Below, one piece after another: positions 41,908 through 50,380 of a stretch of 64,000 nt of DNA. A program made the position numbers and the translations under genes. Where the stretch lies: positions 1 to 64,000 of the forward strand of contig DAHC01000015.1 of assembly GCA_002498375.1 (NCBI GenBank), read 5' to 3'. The DNA comes from Methanocorpusculum sp. UBA424 (GTDB lineage Archaea > Halobacteriota > Methanomicrobia > Methanomicrobiales > Methanocorpusculaceae). Below the pieces are notes generated by a model that saw nothing but the letters and a program-made list of their open reading frames with translations, had not been told where the DNA came from and searched no databases. The stretch's first letter is position 1. The number at the start of each line of letters is the position of its first letter.

Positions 41908-42717
41908 ATGGACCCAATCTTCATCTGTATTTTGATTGGAACCGGCCTTATTGCCGGTTTTATGTCCGGCCTCTTGGGGGTGGGCGGCGGATTTTTGTAT
42001 GCGCCGGTGATGTATTTTGTTCTTCGCCAGTCCGGTGTCCCCGATGATATGGCGATTTTGGTGGCATTTGGGACCAGTCTCGCCGCGGCATTCCCAACCG
42101 TTTTGACCGGTGCGTTTGGTCATACAAAAAAGGGAAATGTTGTATGGCGTGACGCCGTTATGATGGGGTTATGCGGTACGGTAACCGGATTCATCGGCGG
42201 TACGGTCGCCACATATCTGCCGGTTCAGATTCTCACGCTTCTTTTTGGCGTAATGCTGATCCTCGGTGCAATTCGGCTGGTCACTTCTCTTCCGTCGGGT
42301 ACGGGAGAGAAAATGGCAGCTCCTCTTGCCGCGGGTATCGGCGGTACCACAGGATTCATGTCGGGACTTCTGGGCGTTGGCGGCGGAACTATTCTTGTAC
42401 CGCTTATGGTACTTCTTGGAAAATTTTCGATGAAAAAAGCGGCAGCAACCTCCTCTGCTGCTATTCTCTTCATCACGGTAGGCGGGATCCTCTCATATCT
42501 GGTGAATGGTTTTTCGGCTGGGATCGATCTCTCCGCATACGGATTTTATCTCATTGGCTACATCGACGTCCTGATGTGGGCGATCCTCGTCATTACAGCA
42601 ATACCGATGGTGTTGTTTGCCGTCAAAATCTCGGGCCGCGTGCCTGAGGTCTGGCTTCGGCGCATCTTTTTCATCCTGATGCTGGTGATCGCCATCCGGA
42701 TGCTGATTCCGTCATAA
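41908..42717 (+). CDS. TauE/SafE-family permease
   Basis: This 269-residue membrane protein has the duplicated DUF81/TauE motif: MSGLLGVGGGFLYAPVM near residue 19 and MSGLLGVGGGTILVPLM near residue 150, with about eight membrane helices. The family exports sulfite, sulfoacetate or other anions. It begins 4 bp after the radical SAM gene and may be the last gene of the sepCysE-like-pscS-rSAM unit. A sulfur-related role would fit that context but is inferred. Confidence 0.9.
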   Translation: MDPIFICILIGTGLIAGFMSGLLGVGGGFLYAPVMYFVLRQSGVPDDMAILVAFGTSLAAAFPTVLTGAFGHTKKGNVVWRDAVMMGLCGTVTGFIGGTVATYLPVQILTLLFGVMLILGAIRLVTSLPSGTGEKMAAPLAAGIGGTTGFMSGLLGVGGGTILVPLMVLLGKFSMKKAAATSSAAILFITVGGILSYLVNGFSAGIDLSAYGFYLIGYIDVLMWAILVITAIPMVLFAVKISGRVPEVWLRRIFFILMLVIAIRMLIPS

Positions 42718-42730
42718 AAAAGAGGATAGA

Positions 42731-43156
42731 TTATGCAGTTAAACTGCTGACGAAAGTATCAATAAGCTGATCCTCGTTATGTTTGCTTTTCATGATGTCC
42801 AGAACGGAAAGATATCCATCTCGTTCTTTCAGGTTCATGCCGCCCGACGAGACGATCAGATGCACTTTTTCTTTTGGAACTTCGCCCAACAGTTTTCTGA
42901 TAGCCGGGGTGATTTTTCCACACCACATCGGGCTCACGACGATATACTCGTCCACCTCGCCGATTTTTCCGCGGGTCTGAATGGCGACCTCTTTATTCTT
43001 CATCGCATAGCGTGCTGCACGCATATAGCCGAGAGTGCCGTCCCAATCCATGTTGTCGGTCACTTCAACCGGTTCGATGGAAAGTTTTTTCGCGATTTTT
43101 TCAGCAATCCTTCTGCTGGTTCCCGTTCGTGAAAAGTAAATTACTGCGTATGTCAT
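42731..43156 (-). CDS. Flavodoxin-like protein
   Basis: This 141-residue flavodoxin has the FMN phosphate loop SRTGTSRRIAEKIA at the N terminus and aromatic/flavin contacts in VVSPMWCGKITPAIRK and SSGGMNLKE. It is a cytoplasmic electron carrier or NAD(P)H-type quinone reductase component. It converges on the TauE-like gene with a 13-bp gap. Its partner is unknown. Confidence 0.88.
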   Translation of the reverse strand: MTYAVIYFSRTGTSRRIAEKIAKKLSIEPVEVTDNMDWDGTLGYMRAARYAMKNKEVAIQTRGKIGEVDEYIVVSPMWCGKITPAIRKLLGEVPKEKVHLIVSSGGMNLKERDGYLSVLDIMKSKHNEDQLIDTFVSSLTA

Positions 43157-43233
43157 GATCCTGCCTCCGGTTTCGTTACTAACTACATAACATCAGGTGC
43201 ATTTATAGGTAATTGTCAAAGGGGTTTTTCAGA

Positions 43234-43470
43234 TCATCTTTCCGCCGTTTTTTTCACCTTTCGTGCCTTTGACCATCTCATGCGAAGAATGTTCAGCGTC
43301 ACCAGACAGACGATCAGCAGAAGCTTTCCCCAAATCGGGACTGGTGCGATAATCGCAATGAGAAGCAGAAGGCATCCCAAAAGGGCGTGCGCCAGAAGAT
43401 TTTTCCAGTCAGTCAGATATGCGGCAAGCCCTTTCCCAGCGTTTTTTGCGATTTTTGCGTGTTTGTTCAT
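43234..43470 (-). CDS. Small membrane protein in MarR operon
   Basis: This 78-residue protein starts at the ATG at 43470, with GGGAGAG just before it; the start overlaps the MarR stop as ATGA. It has basic ends and two hydrophobic helices (LLAHALLGCLLLLIAIIAPVPI, WGKLLLIVCLVTLNIL). The function is unknown. Coupling to MarR and the upstream MFS exporter suggests a role in the same efflux or stress response. Confidence 0.75.
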   Translation of the reverse strand: MNKHAKIAKNAGKGLAAYLTDWKNLLAHALLGCLLLLIAIIAPVPIWGKLLLIVCLVTLNILRMRWSKARKVKKTAER

Positions 43471-43973
43471 TTTCTCTCCCGGCTGCCGGCTGCTTTCGCA
43501 TTTTGAGCAAGTCTTGCAAGCATATCGTTCATCGAATTGATTTCCTCTGGTGTGAATCCATCCAGTACTGCGGCATTCCATTTTATCATGATGGTCATGA
43601 GCACTTCGTTGAATTCCAACCCAGTTTCCGTCAGATTGAATATAAATGATCTGCTGTCTTTTGGGTTCACGGATCTGATTACATATCCCTTTCCTTCAAG
43701 CGACTGCATCGTTCTGGTCATCACACTTTTATCATAATGCAGTTCTTGTACCAGTTGGTCCTGGGTTATTTCCGACTCAGCGGTATGTATATTATTGAAA
43801 ATCTCTGCCTCGGTTTTTCGTCCATTTTCCAAAAGGGAGAGGAGAACCATTCCCTCAGCGGCATTGAGGTCATGGTCTTTAAGACTATTTTTCAGATAGA
43901 TTCGGAAATACTTGTCAAAGGCCATGATGTTGTGGCCAAGACCTCTCTGTAATGTGTTTTGCTGCATTGACAT
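43467..43973 (-). CDS. MarR-family transcriptional regulator
   Basis: This 168-residue winged-helix protein has a central MarR domain (EGMVLLSLLENGRKTEAEIFNNIHTAESEITQDQLVQELHYDKSVMTRTMQSLEGKGYVIRSVNPKDSRSFIFNLTETG). The tail carries coiled helices for dimerisation. It is 48 bp downstream of the MFS exporter on the same strand, and overlaps the small membrane gene. It probably represses this operon and responds to a small toxic compound. Confidence 0.92.
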   Translation of the reverse strand: MSMQQNTLQRGLGHNIMAFDKYFRIYLKNSLKDHDLNAAEGMVLLSLLENGRKTEAEIFNNIHTAESEITQDQLVQELHYDKSVMTRTMQSLEGKGYVIRSVNPKDSRSFIFNLTETGLEFNEVLMTIMIKWNAAVLDGFTPEEINSMNDMLARLAQNAKAAGSRERK

Positions 43974-44021
43974 TATTTAGTTGCATTTACAACCATATAT
44001 TTCTGTTTCAAAAAAAAAAGA

Positions 44022-45479
44022 TTATTCATCAGCTGCTGCTTTTTCTTCTTTGATGAAGAAGCAGAGAATCAGAATAAATATTGAGAGAATTACCGAAAGG
44101 GCAAATGCCATGTCAAAACCGAGTGCGAGGATCGATGCGCTGATTTGTGCCGGAGGTATCTCCGTGATCCCGGAATTTTTGATGATCGTGACGATACCCA
44201 CGATCAAAATCAGGTTATAGACTGCCACGCCGATCGTCATGGGGGCGTAACGCTCCAGACCGGTCAGACCGGAAACCATCCCTTGTTTCGATGCCGGTGC
44301 AGCTCCCATGATCAGTGTTGTAAGTGGTGTGGTCGTAACGCCGAGACCAAGACCAATTAATGCAAGCGCCGTGATAATGACACCTAATCCGGTGACCGGG
44401 CTCAGATGCGTGAGCAGGAAATATCCAGCACCGATCAACACGACTCCGACCATGATCATATACTTGATCTTTCCAATGAGTTTACCATAGATCTGACCGG
44501 AAATAACACCAGTGATCATCATGCCGATCGACAGCGTTGTCAGAATCAGTCCTGCATTTGAGGTCGAAAATCCGTGCACATATTCAAGATAGAACGGGAG
44601 CATATAGTTTGCTCCGGCAAAGGTGAAAAAGAGCAGTGCCAAGACTACGTTCACGATAAGAAACGATCTGCTTTTGAACATGCCAAGGTCGATCAGCGGA
44701 TTTTCGTAGTGCCGTTCTCTTTGAATAAAACCGCCGATACAGAATACGGCAAGGAGAGCTGAGATGATGATTGGAAGCGATGTCCAGCCAAGGGAGAATC
44801 CTTCCGAGAAGGCGAAGAGCAGCGCCGCAAGGCCGATAAAAATAAGGATCGCCCCGAGGGTGTCAAATCTTTGCAGAGGGCACGAATCGGGTTTGTTTTC
44901 CGGGATGACGATCATACCGAGAATGACGGCAATGATGCCGACCGGGACATTGATGTAAAAGATCCAGTTCCAGGAGAGATATTCGGTGAGGTACCCGCCA
45001 AGTGTCGGACCAAGTGCCATGCCGATGGCGGCAAAGAGCATCACAAGCGAGAGACCTTTCGCCCGCTGATTTCCAGGCATGAATCGGGAAAGCATGGCGG
45101 GCGCCACCACCATCATCATCACACCGCCTATTGCCTGAATGATTCGTGATATCAAAAGAATCTGATATGAATTCAGAAGTTCGGGGAAAAATCCGCAGGA
45201 AAAAGATCCGATCACGAAGATGGAAAATCCTGCCAGAAATATTTTTTTCAGACCGATGGTGTCGGTAAGTTTACCGACGATCAGTAAAAGTCCGGCGATG
45301 ACAAGAAGATAGATGGTGCTTACCCAGGCGACCGAGGATGTGGTGAGGCCGAATGCCTCGGCAATACTCGGGAGGGCGATATTGACGATCGTCCCGTCAA
45401 GGGATGACATGAATGCGGCAAGGGATGCCGAGATGAGAATGAGTATCAGCGTTTTTCCAGTTGGGAGCGGATCTTTCAT
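44022..45479 (-). CDS. MFS multidrug exporter (DHA2, 14-helix type)
   Basis: This 485-residue protein starts at the ATG at 45479 (MKDPLPTGKTLILILISASL); earlier in-frame codons run through rpiA. The DHA2 signature LDGTIVNIALPSIAEAFG lies in helix 1, motif A is GKLTDTIGLKKIFLAG, and about 14 helices follow. It exports drugs or amphipathic compounds with proton antiport. It is first in an exporter-MarR-membrane-protein operon and divergent from rpiA. AT-rich TTATTATAAACC (45507-45518) is the probable promoter region. Confidence 0.92.
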   Translation of the reverse strand: MKDPLPTGKTLILILISASLAAFMSSLDGTIVNIALPSIAEAFGLTTSSVAWVSTIYLLVIAGLLLIVGKLTDTIGLKKIFLAGFSIFVIGSFSCGFFPELLNSYQILLISRIIQAIGGVMMMVVAPAMLSRFMPGNQRAKGLSLVMLFAAIGMALGPTLGGYLTEYLSWNWIFYINVPVGIIAVILGMIVIPENKPDSCPLQRFDTLGAILIFIGLAALLFAFSEGFSLGWTSLPIIISALLAVFCIGGFIQRERHYENPLIDLGMFKSRSFLIVNVVLALLFFTFAGANYMLPFYLEYVHGFSTSNAGLILTTLSIGMMITGVISGQIYGKLIGKIKYMIMVGVVLIGAGYFLLTHLSPVTGLGVIITALALIGLGLGVTTTPLTTLIMGAAPASKQGMVSGLTGLERYAPMTIGVAVYNLILIVGIVTIIKNSGITEIPPAQISASILALGFDMAFALSVILSIFILILCFFIKEEKAAADE

Positions 45480-45576
45480 AGATGTTATAAAAAAAAGGAT
45501 TTTCTTTATTATAAACCAATAGGGTAGATGCTTATCCAAAGTCATTATTAGTATGTCACGCATATTTGTGAGCATA

Positions 45577-46245
45577 ATGGATGCTGTGACAGAAGCAAAA
45601 AGAAATGCCGGATATCGTGCGGCTGATTTGGTTAAGGATGGGATGGTCGTGGGCCTTGGCACCGGGTCTACCGTGTTTTTTGCGATGGAACGTCTGGGAG
45701 AACGGATCAGGTCAGAGGGCCTGCGGATCTTTGGTGTTCCGACCTCCAATCAGACTGCGATGCGTGCCGAGGAGTACGGCATTCCGCTGACGACTCTTTC
45801 TCTCCACCCGGTTTTAGACATTGCCATTGACGGGGCGGACCAGGTCACTCCCTCAAAGCAGATGATCAAAGGACGTGGGGCGGCACATCTCAGAGAAAAG
45901 ATCGTGGCTGATGCGGCAAAGCAGTTTGTCGTGGTGATCGATTCGGCAAAGGAGGTCTCGGTTTTGGATGCCGCCGTACCAATCGAAATACTGCCGTTTG
46001 CTTACGGGAGCGTCTGCAGGAAACTTGCTTCCCTTGGCGGCGAGCCTGTGATGCGAAACGGCGTTAAAAAGGACGGCCCGGTAATCTCGGACAATGGAAA
46101 TTATATTTTTGACTGCGCGTTTGGCAAAGTTGACGATCCTGCTCTGCTTGAATCCGCTATAAATGCGATTCCGGGTGTGCTGGAGAATGGTGTCTTTGCA
46201 AAAATGACCGAAAAGACGGTCGTCATCGTTGGCAAAAGCGCCTGA
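45577..46245 (+). CDS. rpiA: Ribose-5-phosphate isomerase A
   Basis: This 222-residue enzyme interconverts ribose-5-phosphate and ribulose-5-phosphate. The motifs VVGLGTGSTVFFAME, AIDGADQV and KGRGAAHLREKIVADAA give the phosphate-binding and catalytic sites. I prefer the ATG at 45577, which matches the family N terminus and follows GTGA by 5 nt; an upstream ATG at 45553 would add eight residues. Monocistronic. Confidence 0.94.
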   Translation: MDAVTEAKRNAGYRAADLVKDGMVVGLGTGSTVFFAMERLGERIRSEGLRIFGVPTSNQTAMRAEEYGIPLTTLSLHPVLDIAIDGADQVTPSKQMIKGRGAAHLREKIVADAAKQFVVVIDSAKEVSVLDAAVPIEILPFAYGSVCRKLASLGGEPVMRNGVKKDGPVISDNGNYIFDCAFGKVDDPALLESAINAIPGVLENGVFAKMTEKTVVIVGKSA

Positions 46246-46320
46246 TATTTATCTATTCTCATTTTTTTAGAAATCCAGTTCTATTGATGCGACACTTTTG
46301 TCTTAAGGTAAAAAAGTAAT

Positions 46321-47322
46321 TTAGAACCAGGAATCCAGAGTTGCCTGGCCTTTTTTTGCACCGAGCCGTTCAAGGCCGGCCTCAACCCTTTCCTGCGTGA
46401 ATCCATGCTCCCCACATAACAGATCAATGACCCGATCCGGATCCGGCGGCCGGCTTTCAATTTTATAGGACCGCTCGACGGGGGGATCCATAAAGTATCC
46501 GATCAGCTGATCCGGCTCTGCCGCATTTTCCGACTCGCCGATCCGGTCATAAAATTTCCCCTCTCTGACGATCTTGACAGCGGTCTTTGGCCCAACACCC
46601 GGAACCCCGCTGTTGTAATCAGTTCCGATTAGTAACGCTATCTGGATCAGTTCCTCCTGCGTTACCCTCATTCCTGCGAGTACCGCTTCCAGCCTGAGCC
46701 GCTCAGGATACACTGAGAGTACCTTTCCCCGAATTCTTTTCTTGCCCGAGACGGTGATGTTTCTAACCAGGTCAGGGGCCCCAAAAAGGAGGGAATCATA
46801 ATCCTGAGAAACCGCATAGGTCACGTCTCCGCTCTGCGTCATAAATGAGGACTGCGCTTCTCCCTCTTCGGGTGCCTGTATCCACGCTATTCCAAGGGCA
46901 GACAGGAGTTCCTTTGATGAATCGATTATATATGCGTCGACCTTCGATGAAGCCATCGCAAACTTTCTGGCACTCTCTTCATCTCCTTCTTTCAGTGCCT
47001 TTTCCCATGCATCTGCGGCATTTTCCCGAACTTCACGGCGTTTTGCGAGTGTTGATGCTTTGAAGACCGGCGGCTTTCCGTCAAAAACATATACGGGGGT
47101 GATATTCTTCTCTATCAGGTTCGCGTTCCGAAAAAGCAACCCGCTCAGATGGGACGTGGTGCGCCCTTCATTGTCCATAAGGGGGGCGCCGTCAGCCTGC
47201 CGTATCCCGGAGAGGAATTGATACAATGCGTTGAATGCATCGATCGCCGCAATCCCGCCGAGCCCTTCCCATCCAGGCGACTCTTTATATTCCGCAAGAA
47301 GCGGCCGGAGGGCAACACCCAT
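46321..47322 (-). CDS. fen: Flap endonuclease 1
   Basis: This 333-residue structure-specific nuclease processes Okazaki fragments and repair flaps. The N-terminal and internal XPG domains are seen (AIDAFNALYQFL, VYVFDGKPP, APEEGEAQSSFM, VSQDYDSLLFG), then the helix-hairpin-helix LIGTDYNSGVPGVGPKTAV. The C terminus QATLDSWF is a PCNA-binding PIP box. The start codon immediately follows the stop of the upstream membrane gene. Confidence 0.96.
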   Translation of the reverse strand: MGVALRPLLAEYKESPGWEGLGGIAAIDAFNALYQFLSGIRQADGAPLMDNEGRTTSHLSGLLFRNANLIEKNITPVYVFDGKPPVFKASTLAKRREVRENAADAWEKALKEGDEESARKFAMASSKVDAYIIDSSKELLSALGIAWIQAPEEGEAQSSFMTQSGDVTYAVSQDYDSLLFGAPDLVRNITVSGKKRIRGKVLSVYPERLRLEAVLAGMRVTQEELIQIALLIGTDYNSGVPGVGPKTAVKIVREGKFYDRIGESENAAEPDQLIGYFMDPPVERSYKIESRPPDPDRVIDLLCGEHGFTQERVEAGLERLGAKKGQATLDSWF

Positions 47323-47637
47323 CTAACGGTACATCCGCATTTTGATACTTTCGACCGCCTCGATGACCGTCTGGGAGGTGTGGTCCTGCTTGGCGATCAG
47401 CTGTCTTCCCAGATCTTCAAGATTGCTTCTCAGCATGCGCTCACGCTGGGCTGCCTGTTCTTCCAGCCTGCGGAGACGAACCAGTACCTGCAGGATGAGC
47501 CCGCCGAATGCAAGTATAAGCAGCAGAATCCCGATGGATATGATGGCGTCCTGCCATAATCTGCTGACAACCACGATCGCGGATACCGCCATCAGAAGGA
47601 TGAGCAGTATCTCCGGAATGATGTCGCGAACATTCAT
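47323..47637 (-). CDS. Membrane-anchored coiled-coil protein upstream of fen
   Basis: This 104-residue hypothetical protein has two N-terminal membrane helices (about 8-28 and 31-52) followed by a cytoplasmic amphipathic coiled coil (LRRLEEQAAQRERMLRSNLEDLGRQLIAKQ). No family is recognised. The stop abuts the fen ATG without a gap, so both are on one transcript; a functional link to DNA repair is not otherwise indicated. Confidence 0.75.
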   Translation of the reverse strand: MNVRDIIPEILLILLMAVSAIVVVSRLWQDAIISIGILLLILAFGGLILQVLVRLRRLEEQAAQRERMLRSNLEDLGRQLIAKQDHTSQTVIEAVESIKMRMYR

Positions 47638-47655
47638 AGTTTAACTAAGGTGAGG

Positions 47656-47667
47656 GTTAATATTAAC
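47656..47667. promoter_or_regulatory. Palindrome in a divergent promoter
   Basis: GTTAATATTAAC is a perfect 12-bp palindrome between the divergent fen-operon gene (start 47637) and the presenilin-like gene (start 47678). It is AT-rich and may be a shared TATA/BRE element or an operator. The plus-strand ATG is only 10 bp beyond it, so a plus-strand transcript starting here would be leaderless. Confidence 0.4.
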
Positions 47668-47677
47668 TTAACTATAT

Positions 47678-48598
47678 ATGAGTGAACATACTCTGCGTTC
47701 AGCGGCGTCATATGCCGGTCTTATTCTGATGATGGCGGTGACAAGCCTTCTTGCTGTCCTTCTCATCGGTCCGGTCACGGAGGCAGGTTTGGGTGCATTT
47801 GAGGATCCGGACTCAGTTCTGAATGCGTTTCTGTTCATCTTCGCGATGCTGGTGGTTACTGCCGTCCTGCTCATCCTCATCAAATGGAAGGCACAGCAGG
47901 TAATCAGCATCATCATCGGCTTTTCCCTGGCGGCAGTGATCTATTATGTGGTAATGGCTCTCCTGCGGCAGCTCGGACTGGGTATCTGGGCAGATGTGGG
48001 GGGTGTGATTTTCGGGATCGGGATCATCGCTCTTCTTTGGTTCTATCCTGAGTGGTATGTGATCAACATCGCCGGAATCGTTGTGGCGGCAGGATGTGCA
48101 GCTATTTTTGGCGTGTCGCTCTCGCTTCTGCCCGTCCTTATCCTTCTTGTTCTGCTGATGGTCTATGATTTTATTGCGGTGAAGAGGTCGAAGCATATGC
48201 TGACCCTCGCAGACGGCGTGCTTCGTCAGAAGATGCCGATCATGTTTCTCGTTCCAAAGACGAAAGGTTACTCGTATCGGAAGAGCGGTTTTTCCACCCG
48301 TGATTCAAAAGGAGAACGCGGCGCGTACATGATCGGTATGGGGGATGTGATCATGCCGGCGATCCTTGTGGTCTCGGCACAGGTGTTTGCCGGAGGCGAG
48401 GGTGTCATCTCGGTTTTCGGTCTGTATCTGCCTGCATTTGGTGCACTTATCGGCGGGATTGTCGGTCTTTTGATCCTTTTGGTGCCGGTAAATGCCGGAA
48501 AACCCCAGCCAGGTCTGCCGCTCATCAATGGGTGTGCGATCATAGGTTTCTTCCTCTGCTGTCTTATAGCAGGCTCCTGGGCCTGGCTTATCTGGTAG
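47678..48598 (+). CDS. Presenilin/SPP-like intramembrane aspartyl protease
   Basis: This 306-residue membrane protein has nine predicted helices and the A22-type catalytic motifs: YD in LLMVYDFIAV (helix 6), GxGD in YMIGMGDVIMPA (helix 7) and a PAL-like QPGLPLINGC (helix 9). It is a homologue of archaeal presenilin-like proteases, which cut membrane-spanning peptides within the bilayer. The substrate is unknown. Confidence 0.9.
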   Translation: MSEHTLRSAASYAGLILMMAVTSLLAVLLIGPVTEAGLGAFEDPDSVLNAFLFIFAMLVVTAVLLILIKWKAQQVISIIIGFSLAAVIYYVVMALLRQLGLGIWADVGGVIFGIGIIALLWFYPEWYVINIAGIVVAAGCAAIFGVSLSLLPVLILLVLLMVYDFIAVKRSKHMLTLADGVLRQKMPIMFLVPKTKGYSYRKSGFSTRDSKGERGAYMIGMGDVIMPAILVVSAQVFAGGEGVISVFGLYLPAFGALIGGIVGLLILLVPVNAGKPQPGLPLINGCAIIGFFLCCLIAGSWAWLIW

Positions 48599-48641
48599 AA
48601 ATCTTTTTATACGAATTTATGTAATAGAATAGGGCACACTA

Positions 48642-48713
48642 GCATCGATAGTGTAGTGGTTATCACTAGGCGTTGCCAACGCCTAAACTCGGGTTCGAGT
48701 CCCGGTCGATGCA
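48642..48713 (+). tRNA. tRNA-Gly (anticodon GCC)
   Basis: The 72-nt tRNA has acceptor GCATCGA/TCGATGC with discriminator A, anticodon stem AGGCG/CGCCT around loop TTGCCAA (anticodon GCC), and T arm CGGGTTCGAGTCCCG. CCA is not encoded. A TATA-like TTTTTATACG at 48603-48612 is 30 bp upstream. TCTTTTCTTTT follows as terminator. Confidence 0.96.
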
Positions 48714-48726
48714 TCTTTTCTTTTAG

Positions 48727-48831
48727 AGTTTTTATCAGTCAGTTCATCTGTCAGACAATTGTCCAGTTTTGCCGGCGTTTTCCGTCGGACTTCCAGTTTT
48801 TATCAGTCAGTTCATCTGTCAGACAATTGTC
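48727..48831. repeat. Pair of perfect 37-bp direct repeats
   Basis: A 37-bp unit beginning AGTTTTTATCAGTCAG and ending CAGACAATTGTC occurs at 48727-48763 and again at 48795-48831, identical, separated by 31 bp. Each ends in the palindrome GACAATTGTC. They lie between tRNA-Gly and the convergent hemD. Repeat and gap sizes resemble one CRISPR unit, but there are only two repeats and no cas genes. Confidence 0.85.
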
Positions 48832-48867
48832 TGTTCTTTCAAAGACAGAAAAAAAGGGAATATTCTG

Positions 48868-49560
48868 TTATTGTGTTTTCAGATATTCGTTTAGTTTGAT
48901 GAGTGTCCCTTCAAGCGATCCGTCTCCAACTACGACCGGCGCAACGCCGCCATCCTGCATGCGTTTTGCCGTGATTTCTCCTATCGCTGTGGGAATGATC
49001 CTGGTAAGATCAGGCAGTTGCGCCTGTGAAAAGGAGTTTGCGCTGGTGAAAAGCACTATGTCCGCCCCCTCCAGATCAAGGAGTTCGCCGGTTGGGACAA
49101 GCCCGTAGCATCGGTACTCAAAGGCCATTCCTCCCGCATCTTCTATCGCTCGAATCAGCTCAGGGTTTGGAACATCCGCCCTGGGGATTCCTATACGTTT
49201 CCCTTCGATCCACTCGCCGAGGTACGGCACGAAGTCTCGCGAGTAAAAAGTTGGGAGGGTCTCTGCGGCAATCCCCTGATCATGCAGGATCTTTGCCGTC
49301 TGCGGTCCGATTGCAATGACACGACAGCGTTTCGTGATCTCCCGGTCAAGAAGCATGCCTATATGTTTTGCCGGATATGCGCTTGTGAAGAAGATCGCAT
49401 CAAAATCTCCGTCATTTGCGGCTAGAACAAATGTTTGAACAAGACTTGCCCTAAGCTCCGCCCGCAGCGGCGAGACTATCCTGGCTGAATGGCCGTATTT
49501 TTCGCACAATGCCTGATCTTTCGTACCTTTTTCCGCGAGCCGGGTTATTGCGATCTGCAT
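48868..49560 (-). CDS. hemD: Uroporphyrinogen-III synthase
   Basis: This 230-residue protein starts at the ATG at 49560 (MQIAITRLAEKGTKDQALCE); longer frames run into the promoter. HemD is poorly conserved in sequence, but the two-lobed layout is recognisable, with FTSAYPAKHIGMLL, VIAIGPQTAKIL, VLFTSANSFSQAQL and IPTAIGEITAKRM. It makes the precursor of siroheme, F430 and cobamides. No other tetrapyrrole gene is adjacent. Confidence 0.85.
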   Translation of the reverse strand: MQIAITRLAEKGTKDQALCEKYGHSARIVSPLRAELRASLVQTFVLAANDGDFDAIFFTSAYPAKHIGMLLDREITKRCRVIAIGPQTAKILHDQGIAAETLPTFYSRDFVPYLGEWIEGKRIGIPRADVPNPELIRAIEDAGGMAFEYRCYGLVPTGELLDLEGADIVLFTSANSFSQAQLPDLTRIIPTAIGEITAKRMQDGGVAPVVVGDGSLEGTLIKLNEYLKTQ

Positions 49561-49653
49561 AGATATACCATTGTCTTTTCCCGATAAAAAGTATCTCCGG
49601 TTGGTTCGGGAAATAATCATGTCCTTATAGCAGAAAATGCATATCATTATTCC

Positions 49654-50379
49654 ATGAAAATGTTCTGGCCCGGCTCCCTTCCCACCCCGTCCGTAAGGAC
49701 CGTGGAGGATATGGAGAATGTATTTGCCTCCCGTCCATCGAATCGTGATCCGGACACGCCGTTGTATTATATGTACCGGGACCTCTACCAGACGCACGGA
49801 GACCACACCTGGCTCGAACGTCATCATCTCAGATATGATATCACCAGGATACCTGCCGGGGTTATCAACGGTGAATATACAAAAACAAAAGGGCATTATC
49901 ATCCCTCAAATGCCTTCGGGGTCCCGTATCCCGAGGTGTATGAGGTCCTGTCCGGATCTGCCTATTATCTTTTACAAAAACGCGACCATACCGACGTCAT
50001 CTTAGTTCCGGCTCACACCGGGGATCTCGTACTCATACCTCCCGGATACGGCCATGTAACCATTAACCCGGGACGCGAAGAACTGATTATGGCGAATCTG
50101 GTCTCCACTGACTTCTCCAGTGAATACGGCGAGATCAACGAGATGCATGGGGCCGCATACTATTATATGAAAAAGGAGGGCTGGGTTCCCAATCCTCATT
50201 ACGGTGATCGAATCCCTATGCATGTGATTCTCCCTCTCCCTCTTCCGGAGCTGGGTCTTGTTCCGGGACGCGGTCTTTACGGTATGATCGGCACGACTGA
50301 TACGTTGGATGTTATGAACCGGCCCGAGGAGTATATGGATATCATCGGCCGGTTCTGTGCGGATAAAAAACGTTTTTGA
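49654..50379 (+). CDS. pgi: Glucose-6-phosphate isomerase, archaeal cupin type
   Basis: This 241-residue cupin enzyme interconverts glucose-6-phosphate and fructose-6-phosphate. The metal-binding cupin motifs are TKGHYHPSNAFGVPYPEVYEVLSG and PPGYGHVTINPG, giving the His/Glu ligands. It belongs to the archaeal cPGI family, unrelated to the classical PGI. It converges on dnaG with only 1 bp between the stops. Confidence 0.93.
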   Translation: MKMFWPGSLPTPSVRTVEDMENVFASRPSNRDPDTPLYYMYRDLYQTHGDHTWLERHHLRYDITRIPAGVINGEYTKTKGHYHPSNAFGVPYPEVYEVLSGSAYYLLQKRDHTDVILVPAHTGDLVLIPPGYGHVTINPGREELIMANLVSTDFSSEYGEINEMHGAAYYYMKKEGWVPNPHYGDRIPMHVILPLPLPELGLVPGRGLYGMIGTTDTLDVMNRPEEYMDIIGRFCADKKRF

Positions 50380-50380
50380 A

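Noticed and set aside
43974..44000. A MarR operator (GTTG-6 nt-CAAC) before marR
   Set aside because: The arms are only 4 bp and do not extend, so it is not distinguishable from chance.
48727..48831. A CRISPR array
   Set aside because: Only two repeats and one gap are present, no cas genes are in the window, and the gap is itself partly self-complementary. Kept as a direct repeat.
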